From positions 1 through 64,000 of the forward strand of contig JAPWUB010000002.1 in NCBI GenBank assembly GCA_028275745.1: a stretch of 64,000 nt of DNA. The letters run 5' to 3'. Below the pieces are notes generated by a model that worked only from the letters and a program-made list of their open reading frames with translations, made no database searches and was not told the DNA's origin. Position 1 is the stretch's first letter. Every line of letters begins with the position of its first letter. Of this stretch, positions 1-9,045 are shown piece after piece. The position numbers and the translations under genes were made by a program. The stretch comes from Desulfurococcales archaeon. Its GTDB lineage: Archaea > Thermoproteota > Thermoprotei_A > Sulfolobales > Ignisphaeraceae.

Positions 1-602
1 TCAACAACATCATTAATAATGCCGCGCTCATCATACTTTTTGAGCCACTCCTTAACCGTACCAAGCTTGATATATTGCTTTATTAGTTCTACTTGTTGAA
101 TTTTGTGTATAACCTTAAGCTGATTGGAGTAAAGCTTCTCGAAGTAATTGTATAGCTGTGTTCCTCTGAATCTGTCTAGCACTTCCTCCTTAGAAATAGG
201 TCTGTCCAATACACCGAAGTTTGGAATTATTTGCCCTGATAAAATCTTCATGGCCGTAGTTTTTCCAGCTCCATTAGGCCCTAATACACCTACAATTCTA
301 TCCTTTACAGGTGTTGGAAGACCATACAACTTAAATGCATTTAAACCAAATCTATGAACAAGCTTCTCCTCAATTTCAGCAGGTAAATTAACTATGCGAA
401 TTGCTCCATAAGGGCACTTCTTTACACAGATGCCGCAAGCAATACACTTATCCTCATAAATAATTGGCTTACCCTGCTTCTCTTTACTCAACTCTATTGC
501 TTTATATGGCTTGGTCTTATTTACTGGGCAAAAACGTATACAGGGAATACCACATTTATCTGGATTGCAAAGCTCATAATCTATTACAGCAACCCTTGAC
601 AT
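1..602 (-). CDS. ABCE1/Rli1 ribosome-recycling ATPase (partial, C-terminal part outside window)
   Basis: Translating the minus strand from the ATG at 602 gives an open frame that runs off the left edge, so it is missing from the ORF track. It begins MSRVAVIDYELC and carries two ferredoxin-like 4Fe-4S motifs (C12, C17, C21, C25, then CIACGICVKKCP) followed by Walker A GPNGAGKTT near residue 110. This order is diagnostic of ABCE1, the cytosolic twin-ATPase that splits ribosomes after termination. Only about 200 of roughly 600 residues lie here. A TATA-like stretch near 665-675 could be its promoter. Confidence 0.95.
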   Translation of the reverse strand, partial: MSRVAVIDYELCNPDKCGIPCIRFCPVNKTKPYKAIELSKEKQGKPIIYEDKCIACGICVKKCPYGAIRIVNLPAEIEEKLVHRFGLNAFKLYGLPTPVKDRIVGVLGPNGAGKTTAMKILSGQIIPNFGVLDRPISKEEVLDRFRGTQLYNYFEKLYSNQLKVIHKIQQVELIKQYIKLGTVKEWLKKYDERGIINDVV

Positions 603-717
603 TAAATCACCCTTACAGACAAAAAACATTATTGTATTTATTCCATCTCCAGCCTTTAATTGCTTATACTCAGCACCCTACTATCCTCATAAAAATTTCC
701 TTATTATTCTACTATTT

Positions 718-804
718 TTACCACTCTTCTTCCCATTCCTCCTCTTCTTCCCACCATTCTTCTTCCTCTTCCTCTTCCCACTCCTCCTCGAAGTACATAT
801 TCAT
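718..804 (-). CDS. candidate 28-aa Glu/Trp micro-protein
   Basis: The minus strand encodes MNMYF followed only by Glu and Trp: E3-W-E7-WW-E5-W-E3-W, then TAA. A GAGG Shine-Dalgarno-like motif lies 5 nt before the ATG, and a TATA-like TTTTTATAG lies about 50 nt upstream (near 855-862), so it looks like an expressible unit between Cgi121 and ABCE1. The function is unknown. Such composition could be a low-complexity artefact of a purine-rich RNA; against that, every codon in this frame is Glu or Trp for 23 codons and Trp sits only in spaced positions. The alternative frame (36 codons, Arg/Gly-rich) is also open, so the coding frame is not certain. Confidence 0.45.
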   Translation of the reverse strand: MNMYFEEEWEEEEEEEWWEEEEEWEEEW

Positions 805-964
805 CAATCCTCATTCCTGCAATCGTACCCTCACATATCTCGGTTAAAGAATAACTATAAAAACTCAACGTATCATTAAAGAAACGAATACCATATACTC
901 CATTTCTTTTACTTTAAACTAATTTAGATAATATCTGAGAAGCAATAAATGAGCTCTGCTAGCC

Positions 965-1480
965 CTACTTAGATAAGAAGATATCGCTTGTGCCGCTAAT
1001 TCCAATAGCTGTAATATCGTCACACTCTACAATTGCGTGATGTATCCTCCTTAGAACTTCACATACATGAACATATTTATTTAATGATTGGAGTTGCATA
1101 AAGTTACATTCATGAGATTTTGCTAAATCTATTAAGTATTCTACGTACTTTTGCAAATCCCTTCCATGCATGTTTCCATGGATTAATATTACTGTGTATC
1201 CCTCAGTACCTGCTTTATCGCAAGCCATCATCAATTCATTTATAATTGTTTTTATCTGTCTTTCACCCAAAAGCCTGACAAGAACCTCATAAGCCTTTAC
1301 CTTTGCTATATTGCGTCCAGTTCTGAAGGCTTCAAACGCTTTAATTCCGCTAATGATAATGCTTTGTAGTGGAAGCCTTATGCAAGGCTTTAGTGTTATA
1401 CACTCACTTTCATATATGAGTGATGTACATATGCTTTCGGGATTCTTTACGTCTCTGCACAACATCATTACTATAACCAT
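965..1480 (-). CDS. KEOPS complex subunit Cgi121
   Basis: This 171-aa protein carries the Cgi121 signature around AFEAFRTGRNIAKVKAYEVL and the following LLGERQIKTII. In archaea and eukaryotes Cgi121 binds Bud32 and the tRNA 3' end within the KEOPS complex, which makes t6A37 on ANN-decoding tRNAs. Length fits the family. The frame upstream of the ATG at 1480 has no other ATG, GTG or TTG before a stop. It lies 24 nt downstream of the MoaD-like gene in the same direction, suggesting one transcript. Confidence 0.85.
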   Translation of the reverse strand: MVIVMMLCRDVKNPESICTSLIYESECITLKPCIRLPLQSIIISGIKAFEAFRTGRNIAKVKAYEVLVRLLGERQIKTIINELMMACDKAGTEGYTVILIHGNMHGRDLQKYVEYLIDLAKSHECNFMQLQSLNKYVHVCEVLRRIHHAIVECDDITAIGISGTSDIFLSK

Positions 1481-1504
1481 TGCTTCAACGCCGCAATTAA
1501 TACT

Positions 1505-1786
1505 CTAACCGCCGTGCGATATGGGCACAAATGTTATTTCATCCTTGTTTTCCACAATGACATTATTATATGGATCCTCGTACACGTTTACATCAATTCC
1601 ATTGATTAGTAATAGCACTTCGGCTAAAACATGCCCATCACTATCTATTATCCTGCTTAATGCTGGATAAATCTTGGTGATGTGAATTAGAAACATTTTT
1701 AGTTGTAGTGGTGAAGATATCTCTACCTCAACCATCGAAGTTCCAATCAGGTTCTTTAGATGACCCAAAAATATAAGCTTAACCAT
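1505..1786 (-). CDS. MoaD/ThiS-like ubiquitin-fold sulfur carrier or modifier (SAMP type)
   Basis: This 93-aa protein begins with a beta-grasp strand (MVKLIFLGHLKNLIG) and ends in HGG, the diglycine needed for C-terminal adenylation and thiocarboxylate formation or isopeptide conjugation. The family covers MoaD, ThiS and archaeal SAMPs, which serve molybdopterin or thiamine synthesis, tRNA 2-thiolation or protein tagging. No moa or thi gene is adjacent; the neighbour is KEOPS Cgi121, and a TtuA/Ncs6-like thiolase lies at 24.7 kb. A tRNA-thiolation or SAMP role is an inference. Confidence 0.85.
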   Translation of the reverse strand: MVKLIFLGHLKNLIGTSMVEVEISSPLQLKMFLIHITKIYPALSRIIDSDGHVLAEVLLLINGIDVNVYEDPYNNVIVENKDEITFVPISHGG

Positions 1787-1885
1787 AGCGTCCGCGCCAC
1801 ATACTAATTGGAAACATGTAATTCACTTTATAGCTTTTGAAATTTAAATAAAATGAAGAATTCTCAAAACTGTACTTAAAGTTGC

Positions 1886-2110
1886 CTAGGACTGTTGCGT
1901 CTGCTGAGCAACTTCTTTTTGCTTCTTCTCCAGCTTTATTAAGTGAGTAATATAGCCTGCAATTTGATTTCTTAATTTCTTTGAAGGAGTCATTAAGTAC
2001 TTCTTTAGAACCTCCTTATTATGATAGAAGTCTTCTGTAAATTCATTTGGGTATAGCTGTAAAAGCTTCCTTGCAGTTCTTTTAACAAGGCTTGGCCTAA
2101 CCTTTCCCAT
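1886..2110 (-). CDS. rps17e: 30S ribosomal protein S17e
   Basis: The 74-aa protein starts MGKVRPSLVKRTARKLL and continues with YPNEFTEDFYHNKEVL, the S17e signature shared by archaea and eukaryotes. It is a small-subunit protein and has a basic N-terminal half. The gene is divergent from the thermosome gene, with a 193-bp shared upstream region. Confidence 0.95.
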   Translation of the reverse strand: MGKVRPSLVKRTARKLLQLYPNEFTEDFYHNKEVLKKYLMTPSKKLRNQIAGYITHLIKLEKKQKEVAQQTQQS

Positions 2111-2202
2111 CGAGTTAACACCATTGTTACATTACTTGCTTCTTACACGACATGTAGAGGACAGCATATTTCATTTCTTGTATAAGGCATTATAAGTCTT
2201 GC

Positions 2203-2218
2203 TAAAACTTTAGTTTTA
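2203..2218. promoter_or_regulatory. perfect inverted repeat in the S17e/thermosome divergent region
   Basis: TAAAACT-TT-AGTTTTA is a perfect 7-2-7 inverted repeat about 40 bp upstream of the thermosome TATA candidate. It may be a regulator site for heat-inducible expression. AT-rich palindromes also occur by chance, so this is weak. Confidence 0.25.
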
Positions 2219-2256
2219 CACTATTGTGAAGCGGATCTTAAGGTTTTTGCATTAAA

Positions 2257-2300
2257 GCTTATATAGAACCGGTTTTATATACTAGCTCAGAGGTGTAATA
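2257..2300 (+). promoter_or_regulatory. thermosome promoter and ribosome binding site
   Basis: A TATA element (gcttatatagaa) at about 2257-2268 would place the start of transcription near 2288. GAGGTG at 2290-2295 then forms a Shine-Dalgarno 8 nt before the ATG at 2304. A second TATA-like stretch (ttttatata) at 2273-2281 would give an almost leaderless transcript. Confidence 0.5.
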
Positions 2301-2303
2301 CCT

Positions 2304-3965
2304 ATGGCTACACCTGCGGTCTATGAACCTACTGGTATACCTGTAATAATACTGAAGGAAGGAACCTCAAGAACTGCTGGCAAGGATGCGCTGAGAGCTA
2401 ACATCATGGCAGCTCTAACAATAGCAGAAATGTTAAAGACTACCTATGGACCAAGAGGAATGGATAAGATGCTTGTTGACGCATTGGGTGACATAACAAT
2501 AACCAATGATGGCGCTACAATACTAGATAAAATGGATGTACAACACCCTGCAGCAAAGATGCTTGTACAAATAGCAAAGGGGCAAGATGAGGAAGCAGGC
2601 GATGGCACGAAGACTGCAGTAATATTCGCAGGAGAGTTACTCAAGAGAGCAGAGGAATTACTTGATAAAGGACTACACCCAACTGTAATCGTTTCAGGAT
2701 ATAAGCGTGCACTTGAATACGCTATTCAGGTTGCGCATGAGATAGCTGAAACTGTAAATGTAGAGTCTCCAGAAGCTGATGAGATACTGAAGAAAGTGGC
2801 TTTATCAGCCTTAACGAGCAAGGCTGTACATGGAGCACGAGAATACCTTGCTGAGCTGGTTGTTAAGGCTATTAGGCAGGTTGCTGAGAAGAGAGGAAGT
2901 GAATGGGTTGTGGATTTAGATAACATACAGATTGTCAAGAAGAAGGGAGGAGGGCTTATAGACAGCATGCTTGTGTACGGCGTTGTTCTTGATAAGGAGG
3001 TTGTGCATCCAGCAATGCCTAGAAGGGTTGAGAACGCGAGAATAGCATTACTCGATGCTCCACTAGAAATAGAGAAACCCGAAATTGATGCTGAGATAAG
3101 GATTAATGACCCACTTCAAATGAGGAAATTCCTTGAAGAGAAAGAGAATATACTTAGGGATATGGTTGAGAAGATAGCGTCTGTTGGTGCAAATGTTGTC
3201 ATATGCCAGAAGGGAATCGATGACGTAGCACAACACTACCTAGCAAAGAAAGGAATAATGGCAGTAAGAAGAGTGAAGAGAAGCGACATGGAGAAACTAG
3301 AAAAAGCAACAGGAGGAAGAATAGTGAGCAATATTGAAGATTTGACTGAGAAGGATCTAGGATACTGCGGCCTTGTTGAAGAGAGGAAAGTTGGCGAAGA
3401 TAAGATGGTGTTCGTAGAGAACTGCAAGAATCCAAGGTCAGTTTCAATAGTACTAAGAGCAGGTCTAGAGAGACTAGTAGACGAGGCTGAGAGAAGCCTA
3501 AGAGATGCCTTAGGTGCAGTAGCAGATGTATTTAGATTACCGAAGATAGTGTATGGAGCTGGAGCATTTGAAATGGAGTTGGCCAAGTACATCAGAGAGT
3601 ACGCCAATAAAGTAGGAGGGAAAGAAGGGCTTGCAGTTGAAGCATTTGCAAAAGCATTGGAAGGAATTGTTGAAACATTAGTAGTTAACGCTGGTCTAGA
3701 CCCTGTAGATATAATAATGAAACTTAGAGCAAAGCACATGGAGCCTGAAGGTAAGTGGGCAGGAATAGATGTGTTTACGGGCAACATTATGAATTCAAAG
3801 AAGCTTGGTGTCATTGAGCCTTTGCTTGTAAAAATCTCTGCCCTTAAGGCTGGTACTGAAGCTGCAACGTTAATTCTAAGAATAGACGATGTAATTGCAG
3901 CTGCGAGAAGGAAGGAAGAGAAAGAAGAAAAGAAAGAGGAGAAGAAAGAAGAGGAAGAGAAGTAA
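2304..3965 (+). CDS. thermosome subunit (group II chaperonin)
   Basis: The 553-aa protein has the group II chaperonin signatures [12 protein letters not shown] near residue 50 and [10 protein letters not shown] near 96-104, and the equatorial return segment with [10 protein letters not shown]. It would form the ATP-driven double-ring cytosolic folding machine. The C-terminus is a Lys/Glu tail rather than a GGM repeat. Crenarchaea usually encode two or three paralogues; this window has one, and whether it is alpha or beta cannot be decided. The 3' end abuts the convergent HerA-like gene with a single-base gap. Confidence 0.97.
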   Translation: MATPAVYEPTGIPVIILKEGTSRTAGKDALRANIMAALTIAEMLKTTYGPRGMDKMLVDALGDITITNDGATILDKMDVQHPAAKMLVQIAKGQDEEAGDGTKTAVIFAGELLKRAEELLDKGLHPTVIVSGYKRALEYAIQVAHEIAETVNVESPEADEILKKVALSALTSKAVHGAREYLAELVVKAIRQVAEKRGSEWVVDLDNIQIVKKKGGGLIDSMLVYGVVLDKEVVHPAMPRRVENARIALLDAPLEIEKPEIDAEIRINDPLQMRKFLEEKENILRDMVEKIASVGANVVICQKGIDDVAQHYLAKKGIMAVRRVKRSDMEKLEKATGGRIVSNIEDLTEKDLGYCGLVEERKVGEDKMVFVENCKNPRSVSIVLRAGLERLVDEAERSLRDALGAVADVFRLPKIVYGAGAFEMELAKYIREYANKVGGKEGLAVEAFAKALEGIVETLVVNAGLDPVDIIMKLRAKHMEPEGKWAGIDVFTGNIMNSKKLGVIEPLLVKISALKAGTEAATLILRIDDVIAAARRKEEKEEKKEEKKEEEEK

Positions 3966-3966
3966 T

Positions 3967-5541
3967 TCAAAACACCCCAATTTTTAATAAAACTGGTTCA
4001 GGTAATTCTGGTATTGACAACAGTGCTTCGCCTGGCTTTAGGGATGAAATAATCTTTTTGTACTCTTTTCTAAGGACGAGTAAGCCCAACATTGTCTTGA
4101 CATCCACGCTAGATTTCAATGCGTGAACAATTCGCGTATTAGTGTTTTTTAGCACAGTCTGTGCTAGCGCAGAGGGAGATTGCGTAACAATTATAAACCC
4201 TACACCCCATTTCCTCACTTCAGCAATTAAGTTAGATACAGGATTGTCTTTTGTAAATATGTTGTGCGCTTCATCAACAATTATTATGAATGGTTTATCA
4301 ATTCTATTATATTGAGCCTTCAATGCGGCAGTTTTAATAGATATAGAGGCTAGTACGCGTTTAACTCTTGTATTTGGAATCTGTGACAAATCAAAAATTG
4401 TGGCATAGCCTTTTCTAATCGGCACTTCCTTAAGATCACGCCACTTTATCTTAAGGTAGTCACTTGAAAGCACCTTTAGTTTTCTGATTAGAGCTTCCCT
4501 TGATTCTGCAACCCACCTAGCAGACAATGATGTATTTTGAATTACATCGATTAGAATGTCTATGTCGTAAAAACCTATTGACCTTCTTGTTGCTAACTCC
4601 CTTATTGCTTCCTCTAAGATATGTGCTTGTGCTGGTGTCAATTCAAGAGCACTCTCAAGAATTTCTATAAAGGCTAGGGGCTCGAACGACATGAGATCCT
4701 TTAAATTTAGAAACTCTGGAATTGTACCCTCAACCGGGTTTGTGTAATCAACCACTTCAACACCTTTTAGAAGTTCCTTATATTCACCATGCCAATCAAT
4801 TATGAATACTGATGCACCTTCTCGTAACAGTTCACGTGCAATAATTGAAGCCGTGGTTGATTTTCCGCTACCTGTAGATCCAACGATTAGTATATGCCTT
4901 AGTATATGCTCTACTTTAAGTTTTGCAATAATTTTTGTAGTGGCGACCATCCCTATTCTTATCCTTCCTTCACTGAATACTGATCCTAATAGATTGTATT
5001 TCTCTACTTTAACTAATGGATATCCCAATTCAAAAGATAGCGGAGGAAAGAGAATAAAGTTCTCTGCTTCAAGACCAATCTTTCTTATCATTAATGATCT
5101 CAGCCAAGTAAAAGGGTTTACGACGTCATAGCCTATAAAGCATCGTTTAATTGCGTTAATTATGGTTTTAGATTTTTCGATTTTGCATAAGACAGCCCCT
5201 TTCGTTGCACTTGTGATTAATGAACACATTATTTCCGCTTCCTTAAATGCTGATTCTCTGTCCTCAGCGACTATAATAATGTATGTATAGAGCGTCCTTG
5301 CATCAATGCAGCTTTGGATTATATACCTATAATCCGTTTCAGAAGCTCTTGTTACTATTGCGTTTAATACCTTTGCATTATCATCGTTTTCTTCTTTATC
5401 TTCACCCCTACTTATCTTCTTTACAGAGAGCACAACAGCGTAAACTTCTTGAGGTACCCTGCCTGCATGGAGGAAAATTTTTATCCCATCCTCTAGTTCT
5501 TCAATAGATATTGAAAGCCCTCTGAAATTAGTAGCATACAC
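3967..5541 (-). CDS. HerA/FtsK-like ATPase (DUF87 family)
   Basis: The 524-aa protein has a roughly 210-residue N-terminal part with no recognised motif. It then has Walker A GSTGSGKSTT at 221-230, a following IIDWHGEYKELL segment, and Walker B FIIIVDEAHN, then VTQSPSALAQTV, all typical of HerA hexameric DNA translocases. Canonical HerA is next to NurA, Mre11 and Rad50; none is here, so it may be a paralogue. The start is GTG with GGAAGGTG upstream, and a TATA element (ATTATATAAGG) lies near 5573-5583. Confidence 0.8.
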   Translation of the reverse strand: MYATNFRGLSISIEELEDGIKIFLHAGRVPQEVYAVVLSVKKISRGEDKEENDDNAKVLNAIVTRASETDYRYIIQSCIDARTLYTYIIIVAEDRESAFKEAEIMCSLITSATKGAVLCKIEKSKTIINAIKRCFIGYDVVNPFTWLRSLMIRKIGLEAENFILFPPLSFELGYPLVKVEKYNLLGSVFSEGRIRIGMVATTKIIAKLKVEHILRHILIVGSTGSGKSTTASIIARELLREGASVFIIDWHGEYKELLKGVEVVDYTNPVEGTIPEFLNLKDLMSFEPLAFIEILESALELTPAQAHILEEAIRELATRRSIGFYDIDILIDVIQNTSLSARWVAESREALIRKLKVLSSDYLKIKWRDLKEVPIRKGYATIFDLSQIPNTRVKRVLASISIKTAALKAQYNRIDKPFIIIVDEAHNIFTKDNPVSNLIAEVRKWGVGFIIVTQSPSALAQTVLKNTNTRIVHALKSSVDVKTMLGLLVLRKEYKKIISSLKPGEALLSIPELPEPVLLKIGVF

Positions 5542-5637
5542 CAGTGCTACACCTTCCAGTGATAGAAAGAGCCTTATATAATGTTGCCAACTCAGTTACA
5601 GTTCAGTAAGAAGCCCCACAAACAAAACATATTGCTT

Positions 5638-7245
5638 TCAGTAAAAGTTTATTTCAACATTTTCACATATATCAGAAACAATATATACATTTCCTTCTAA
5701 CATACTATTTTTAGCTATCTGAATAAGCCTATTTATTAACATCGTGTTCCACTGTATGTTTGTACACCAAAGCACAACAACTTTCTTAGATTTTCCAGTC
5801 AGTAAAATCAGCTCAAGTATCAGATACGCAAGATCATTGATAATTTCTTCTGTGACCTTCAACCCTACCTCAAACTGAGAAAATGGATACACATTCATCA
5901 GCCTTAAAGGAACCAAACCCAAAACAGGCAGATATAGGTACACAATAATGGAAGAGGCCTCAATTCCGCTACGACTTATTAAATCATTCACAATATTTTG
6001 CATGCGTATTGAATCTTTAGAAATGAAAGGCACTAAAACAATTATTTTTCTATTTTCAGATTGCGTACGCGCAATTGATAATACCTTTCTTCTAGGAATT
6101 AAAACCCTTGGATTATATAGAGAATCGTTAGATAAAATGAACACCGCTCTTGAATTTGGGCTTGAGTAAGGAGTATGTCTATAAAGAAACTCAAGGTATT
6201 GAAGAAGTCTATTAAATGCCCTTCTAGCTGCTGGATGAACTTGAGCCTTTGCTTCTAAATATTCCCAGAATCTATTCTCTTTTATTGCCTGCTTAATCTC
6301 CTTTAACTCTTCTATAAGTACATAGAGGTTATGTAGTGCAAGAAGTCTAGTACGTTCATGTTCAGCCATTTCACGTAGCTCACGTGGCGAATATTTGCTG
6401 CATACTGGGCATGAACATGGGAAATACTCCAACTCTTCAAATCTATATGTTCCTCTCCTAGTGATATACCTACCATCTTTAGCATAAAGTATGTAACTTG
6501 CAGAATCAAATAAATCTACACCTAGAGCTACTGCAAACGGCAGTATTAATGGGTGTCCTGCACCAAACAGATGTAGAGGTGCTGCAAATGGAATTGAGGA
6601 TCGGACAGCAAAAATCATGTCAATTACTTTATCAAACATGTATTGCTCTAACAGTGTTGTAGGACTCCCAACAGCAAAAATGCTAAATCCATTATAAAAT
6701 ACTTCAACAGACTTCTTGGCGAATTCACGCAGAATTTCTGTATAGACACCCCCTTGTATAGGTAGAACCCAAAGAATGTCTTTGCAGTGTTGGGAGGTAA
6801 TGATTCTTGTGGCCTCCTCTGCCCTCTGAAGCGTTATAAAGGCGCTATTGTAGGCATCCTCATACGATGCTTCATACGTTGTTGGAATATCGAGTATTAC
6901 GCCTATGTCGCTTCTTATAGTGCATTGATATTCTAGGATCTCATTGTTTGTAACGTCGATGTGACCGTACTTAAGTATTTGATAAGCCCCGGAATCTGTC
7001 ATTATAACTCCTTCAAACCCCAAATACTTGTGTACATCATAGTTTATACCAACATGTTTCTTTAGTAGGTAAGCATTAGTTATAATGCCAGTAAAGCCTA
7101 GGTCCAGCATCTCATTAAGTTTTACGTATTGCTCCTTAAGTGCTGGATCTATGACAGGAAAAAGATAGGGTGTCTCAATTACCCCAGACTTTGTCTTTAA
7201 CTTTCCTATTCTACCAGCTAAGTCAACATCCCTTATTTCAAACAT
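5638..7245 (-). CDS. tgtA: archaeosine tRNA-guanine transglycosylase, catalytic part (TgtA)
   Basis: This enzyme swaps guanine 15 of tRNA for preQ0, the first step to archaeosine. The 535-aa protein has MTDSGAYQ (Asp84), the LFDSASYILYAKDGR nucleophile segment, and a zinc motif CPCSCPVC with a downstream His. The C-terminal about 170 residues resemble the accessory C1 domain, but the C2 and PUA domains expected in a full-length archaeal enzyme are missing. A separate C2/PUA protein is encoded at 9026-9568. The start lies 2 nt from the end of the Sm3 gene, so the two are probably cotranscribed. Confidence 0.93.
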   Translation of the reverse strand: MFEIRDVDLAGRIGKLKTKSGVIETPYLFPVIDPALKEQYVKLNEMLDLGFTGIITNAYLLKKHVGINYDVHKYLGFEGVIMTDSGAYQILKYGHIDVTNNEILEYQCTIRSDIGVILDIPTTYEASYEDAYNSAFITLQRAEEATRIITSQHCKDILWVLPIQGGVYTEILREFAKKSVEVFYNGFSIFAVGSPTTLLEQYMFDKVIDMIFAVRSSIPFAAPLHLFGAGHPLILPFAVALGVDLFDSASYILYAKDGRYITRRGTYRFEELEYFPCSCPVCSKYSPRELREMAEHERTRLLALHNLYVLIEELKEIKQAIKENRFWEYLEAKAQVHPAARRAFNRLLQYLEFLYRHTPYSSPNSRAVFILSNDSLYNPRVLIPRRKVLSIARTQSENRKIIVLVPFISKDSIRMQNIVNDLISRSGIEASSIIVYLYLPVLGLVPLRLMNVYPFSQFEVGLKVTEEIINDLAYLILELILLTGKSKKVVVLWCTNIQWNTMLINRLIQIAKNSMLEGNVYIVSDICENVEINFY

Positions 7246-7247
7246 TT

Positions 7248-7685
7248 TTATCGTCCTTTCTTCTTGCTCTCCATATACTCAACATATAATTCATAAATTT
7301 TCTGAGCAAGACTTCCTGAACCCTCAACACCTGCTTCGCTAACCTTTATTCTATCGTAAATCACTAATGCATTAACATCGTAAAGAACTTTAATTACATC
7401 AGATCTAAGCCCAAGTTTTGCCTGAAGAAGTTGAGCAAATTCCTCTGCATTAAATACTGGTTGCTCCTGAATAATTATCTCTGATACTCGAGAACCATGA
7501 ATTATAACTCTGTAGTACTTAGCTCCATCACTACTCTCTACATCCCCTAAAACAAGGTGCAACATATTCTGATCAAATGAGAGAAGCCTTCCTACATATG
7601 TTTTACCATCAGCTAGTCTTACTGTAACCTTTTTGTCGAGCGCTTTAGAGAGCTCACCTGCAAGACTTCTGACACCGATGCTCAT
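7248..7685 (-). CDS. Sm3-type Lsm RNA-binding protein (SmAP3)
   Basis: The 145-aa protein has an N-terminal Sm fold (KKVTVRLADGKTYVGRLLSFDQNMLHLVLGD) with the second Sm motif around VIIHGSRVSEI. An extra 70-residue C-terminal domain follows, as in crenarchaeal Sm3. It probably forms a homomeric ring that binds RNA. It is the first gene of the Sm3-tgtA pair and diverges from rpo8. Confidence 0.88.
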   Translation of the reverse strand: MSIGVRSLAGELSKALDKKVTVRLADGKTYVGRLLSFDQNMLHLVLGDVESSDGAKYYRVIIHGSRVSEIIIQEQPVFNAEEFAQLLQAKLGLRSDVIKVLYDVNALVIYDRIKVSEAGVEGSGSLAQKIYELYVEYMESKKKGR

Positions 7686-7899
7686 CTTTTAGCACCCAAC
7701 ATCCTCTATAGTAATTGCCAGTATGATTAAAAGCTTTAAATATACCATAACCTAATCCTAATTTAGATGAAGATTAGAAATTTAGCTAATATTCTCAAGA
7801 TTCTCTAAGAAGTCATTTCCAAGCAAATTCTCTCACAAGCTTTTATTTAGCAGAGGTTTAAATGTGATACATGCTGTTAGCTCAATGCTAAGCGGGGTT

Positions 7900-8271
7900 A
7901 TGACTATGAGTTTTGAAACAACATGCAAAATAGAAAATATGCAAAGCTCGTACTTGCCAGATGTAAGTATAATGGAGCTTAGCTGTAATGATGGTATTAA
8001 GATAAGAATGGATATTCATAGAAAGGTGAATATATTTAAGGTAGGGGAAAAAGTTATCGTGACTATATCAAAATCGTTGCCTCAGTATGTTGAAGGAAGG
8101 GATTTTGTAGCACATGGATATATTATCTCTAAGAGAATGGAAAACTCAAATTACGTTATTTACATAAGTTTATGGGGATTCATTTTAATTTTATCGACTC
8201 AGAAACCTGAGACCTTCTCAGAATTCAAAGTAATGGATAAGGTATATGTCAAAATAGTACCACAATCATAA
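7900..8271 (+). CDS. rpo8: DNA-directed RNA polymerase subunit Rpo8 (RpoG)
   Basis: The sequence from MTMSFETTCKIEN shows the Rpb8-like barrel pattern: LPDVSIMELSCNDGIKIRMDIHRKV, then YVEGRDFVAHGYIISKR, ending DKVYVKIV. Rpo8 is a peripheral polymerase subunit confined to Crenarchaeota and Korarchaeota. The ORF track starts at a GTG at 7864, but the ATG at 7900 directly follows a GGGGTT Shine-Dalgarno and gives the usual family length (about 123 aa). A TATA-like cttttattta lies near 7840. Confidence 0.82.
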   Translation: MTMSFETTCKIENMQSSYLPDVSIMELSCNDGIKIRMDIHRKVNIFKVGEKVIVTISKSLPQYVEGRDFVAHGYIISKRMENSNYVIYISLWGFILILSTQKPETFSEFKVMDKVYVKIVPQS

Positions 8272-8301
8272 CTAAAACAAAACTGCTTTCACTAATCCTA
8301 T

Positions 8302-9045
8302 TTATGTATGCATAATACTTTCCTTTCTCTCAGTGCTTGCCAATATTTCTTGTATATTCTTCTCCATCTCTTCTATCCTTTCAGCGTAATTCATTAGTTC
8401 ACTTACATCGATCTCAATCTTTAATAGAGAACTGAGCACCCTAATTGCTATAGCAGTTGCTTTAGGATCTATGCTTTCAGGTTCTGTATATGGGAACACA
8501 GCTATAGCTGGAATGCCGCTTCTCTCAAGCGACAATAGTAAGGCAGCAAGCGGACCGACTATATATGCACCCTTGATAAAGTATGGAGCTTCTATGCGTA
8601 CCGAAGCCGACGATGTTTTGAGCCATCTAAATTCTTCGTTTCCCTCACGAAATCTTACATCAAGGCCTCCCACTAGGTAAACTTCATTTATGTGAAGTTC
8701 CTTAATGACCTCCATAACCGTCTCAACGAAATTCGATAATCGTTTCCTTTCAGGGTTTACCCTATTTAACAAGACAAAAATATTGGTATCGTTAAGTGTG
8801 GTAAGGAATATCTCATGCGGATAACTGAAACCGTAATCCTCAACGGATGTAAAGTCAGGTATTTCAAAAGGTTCTATACATCCTATGAGCCTCATATTTA
8901 GTTTTGTTACTATATATTTAGTCGTGAGATAGCCAACCCCACCAAATCCTTGAAATCCTGTTATAAATACATTCTTTTGCGATCTATTAGTAAGCTCCTT
9001 GACACTACCATCTATTATTCTTAGCTTATATCCCTTTCTTTTCAT
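8302..9045 (-). CDS. PAC2-family protein (proteasome assembly chaperone-like)
   Basis: The 247-aa protein shows the PAC2 pattern: FITGFQGFGGVGYLTTKYIV near the N-terminus, VYLVGGLDVRFREG in the middle, and GPLAALLLSLERSGIPAIAVFP. PAC2 proteins include archaeal PbaA/PbaB-like factors thought to act in proteasome assembly. It follows PAN and the PUA protein on the same strand and overlaps the PUA gene by 20 nt, which supports a proteasome link. The C-terminal about 40 residues form a charged helix. Confidence 0.85.
   Translation of the reverse strand: MKRKGYKLRIIDGSVKELTNRSQKNVFITGFQGFGGVGYLTTKYIVTKLNMRLIGCIEPFEIPDFTSVEDYGFSYPHEIFLTTLNDTNIFVLLNRVNPERKRLSNFVETVMEVIKELHINEVYLVGGLDVRFREGNEEFRWLKTSSASVRIEAPYFIKGAYIVGPLAALLLSLERSGIPAIAVFPYTEPESIDPKATAIAIRVLSSLLKIEIDVSELMNYAERIEEMEKNIQEILASTERKESIMHT

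Noticed and set aside
464-847. 127-aa plus-strand ORF with Ser/His-rich end
   Set aside because: It is antisense to the abce1 start and to the Glu/Trp micro-ORF; its Ser/His tract is the complement of the GAA/GAG run.
3236-3970. 244-aa minus-strand ORF
   Set aside because: It is antisense to the thermosome gene, with Ser-rich composition created by the Lys/Glu tail codons on the other strand.
5540-5640. Two CTGA boxes on the minus strand suggesting a C/D RNA
   Set aside because: No C or C' box (RTGATGA) is correctly placed; a TATA box and ribosome binding site of the HerA-like gene explain the region.
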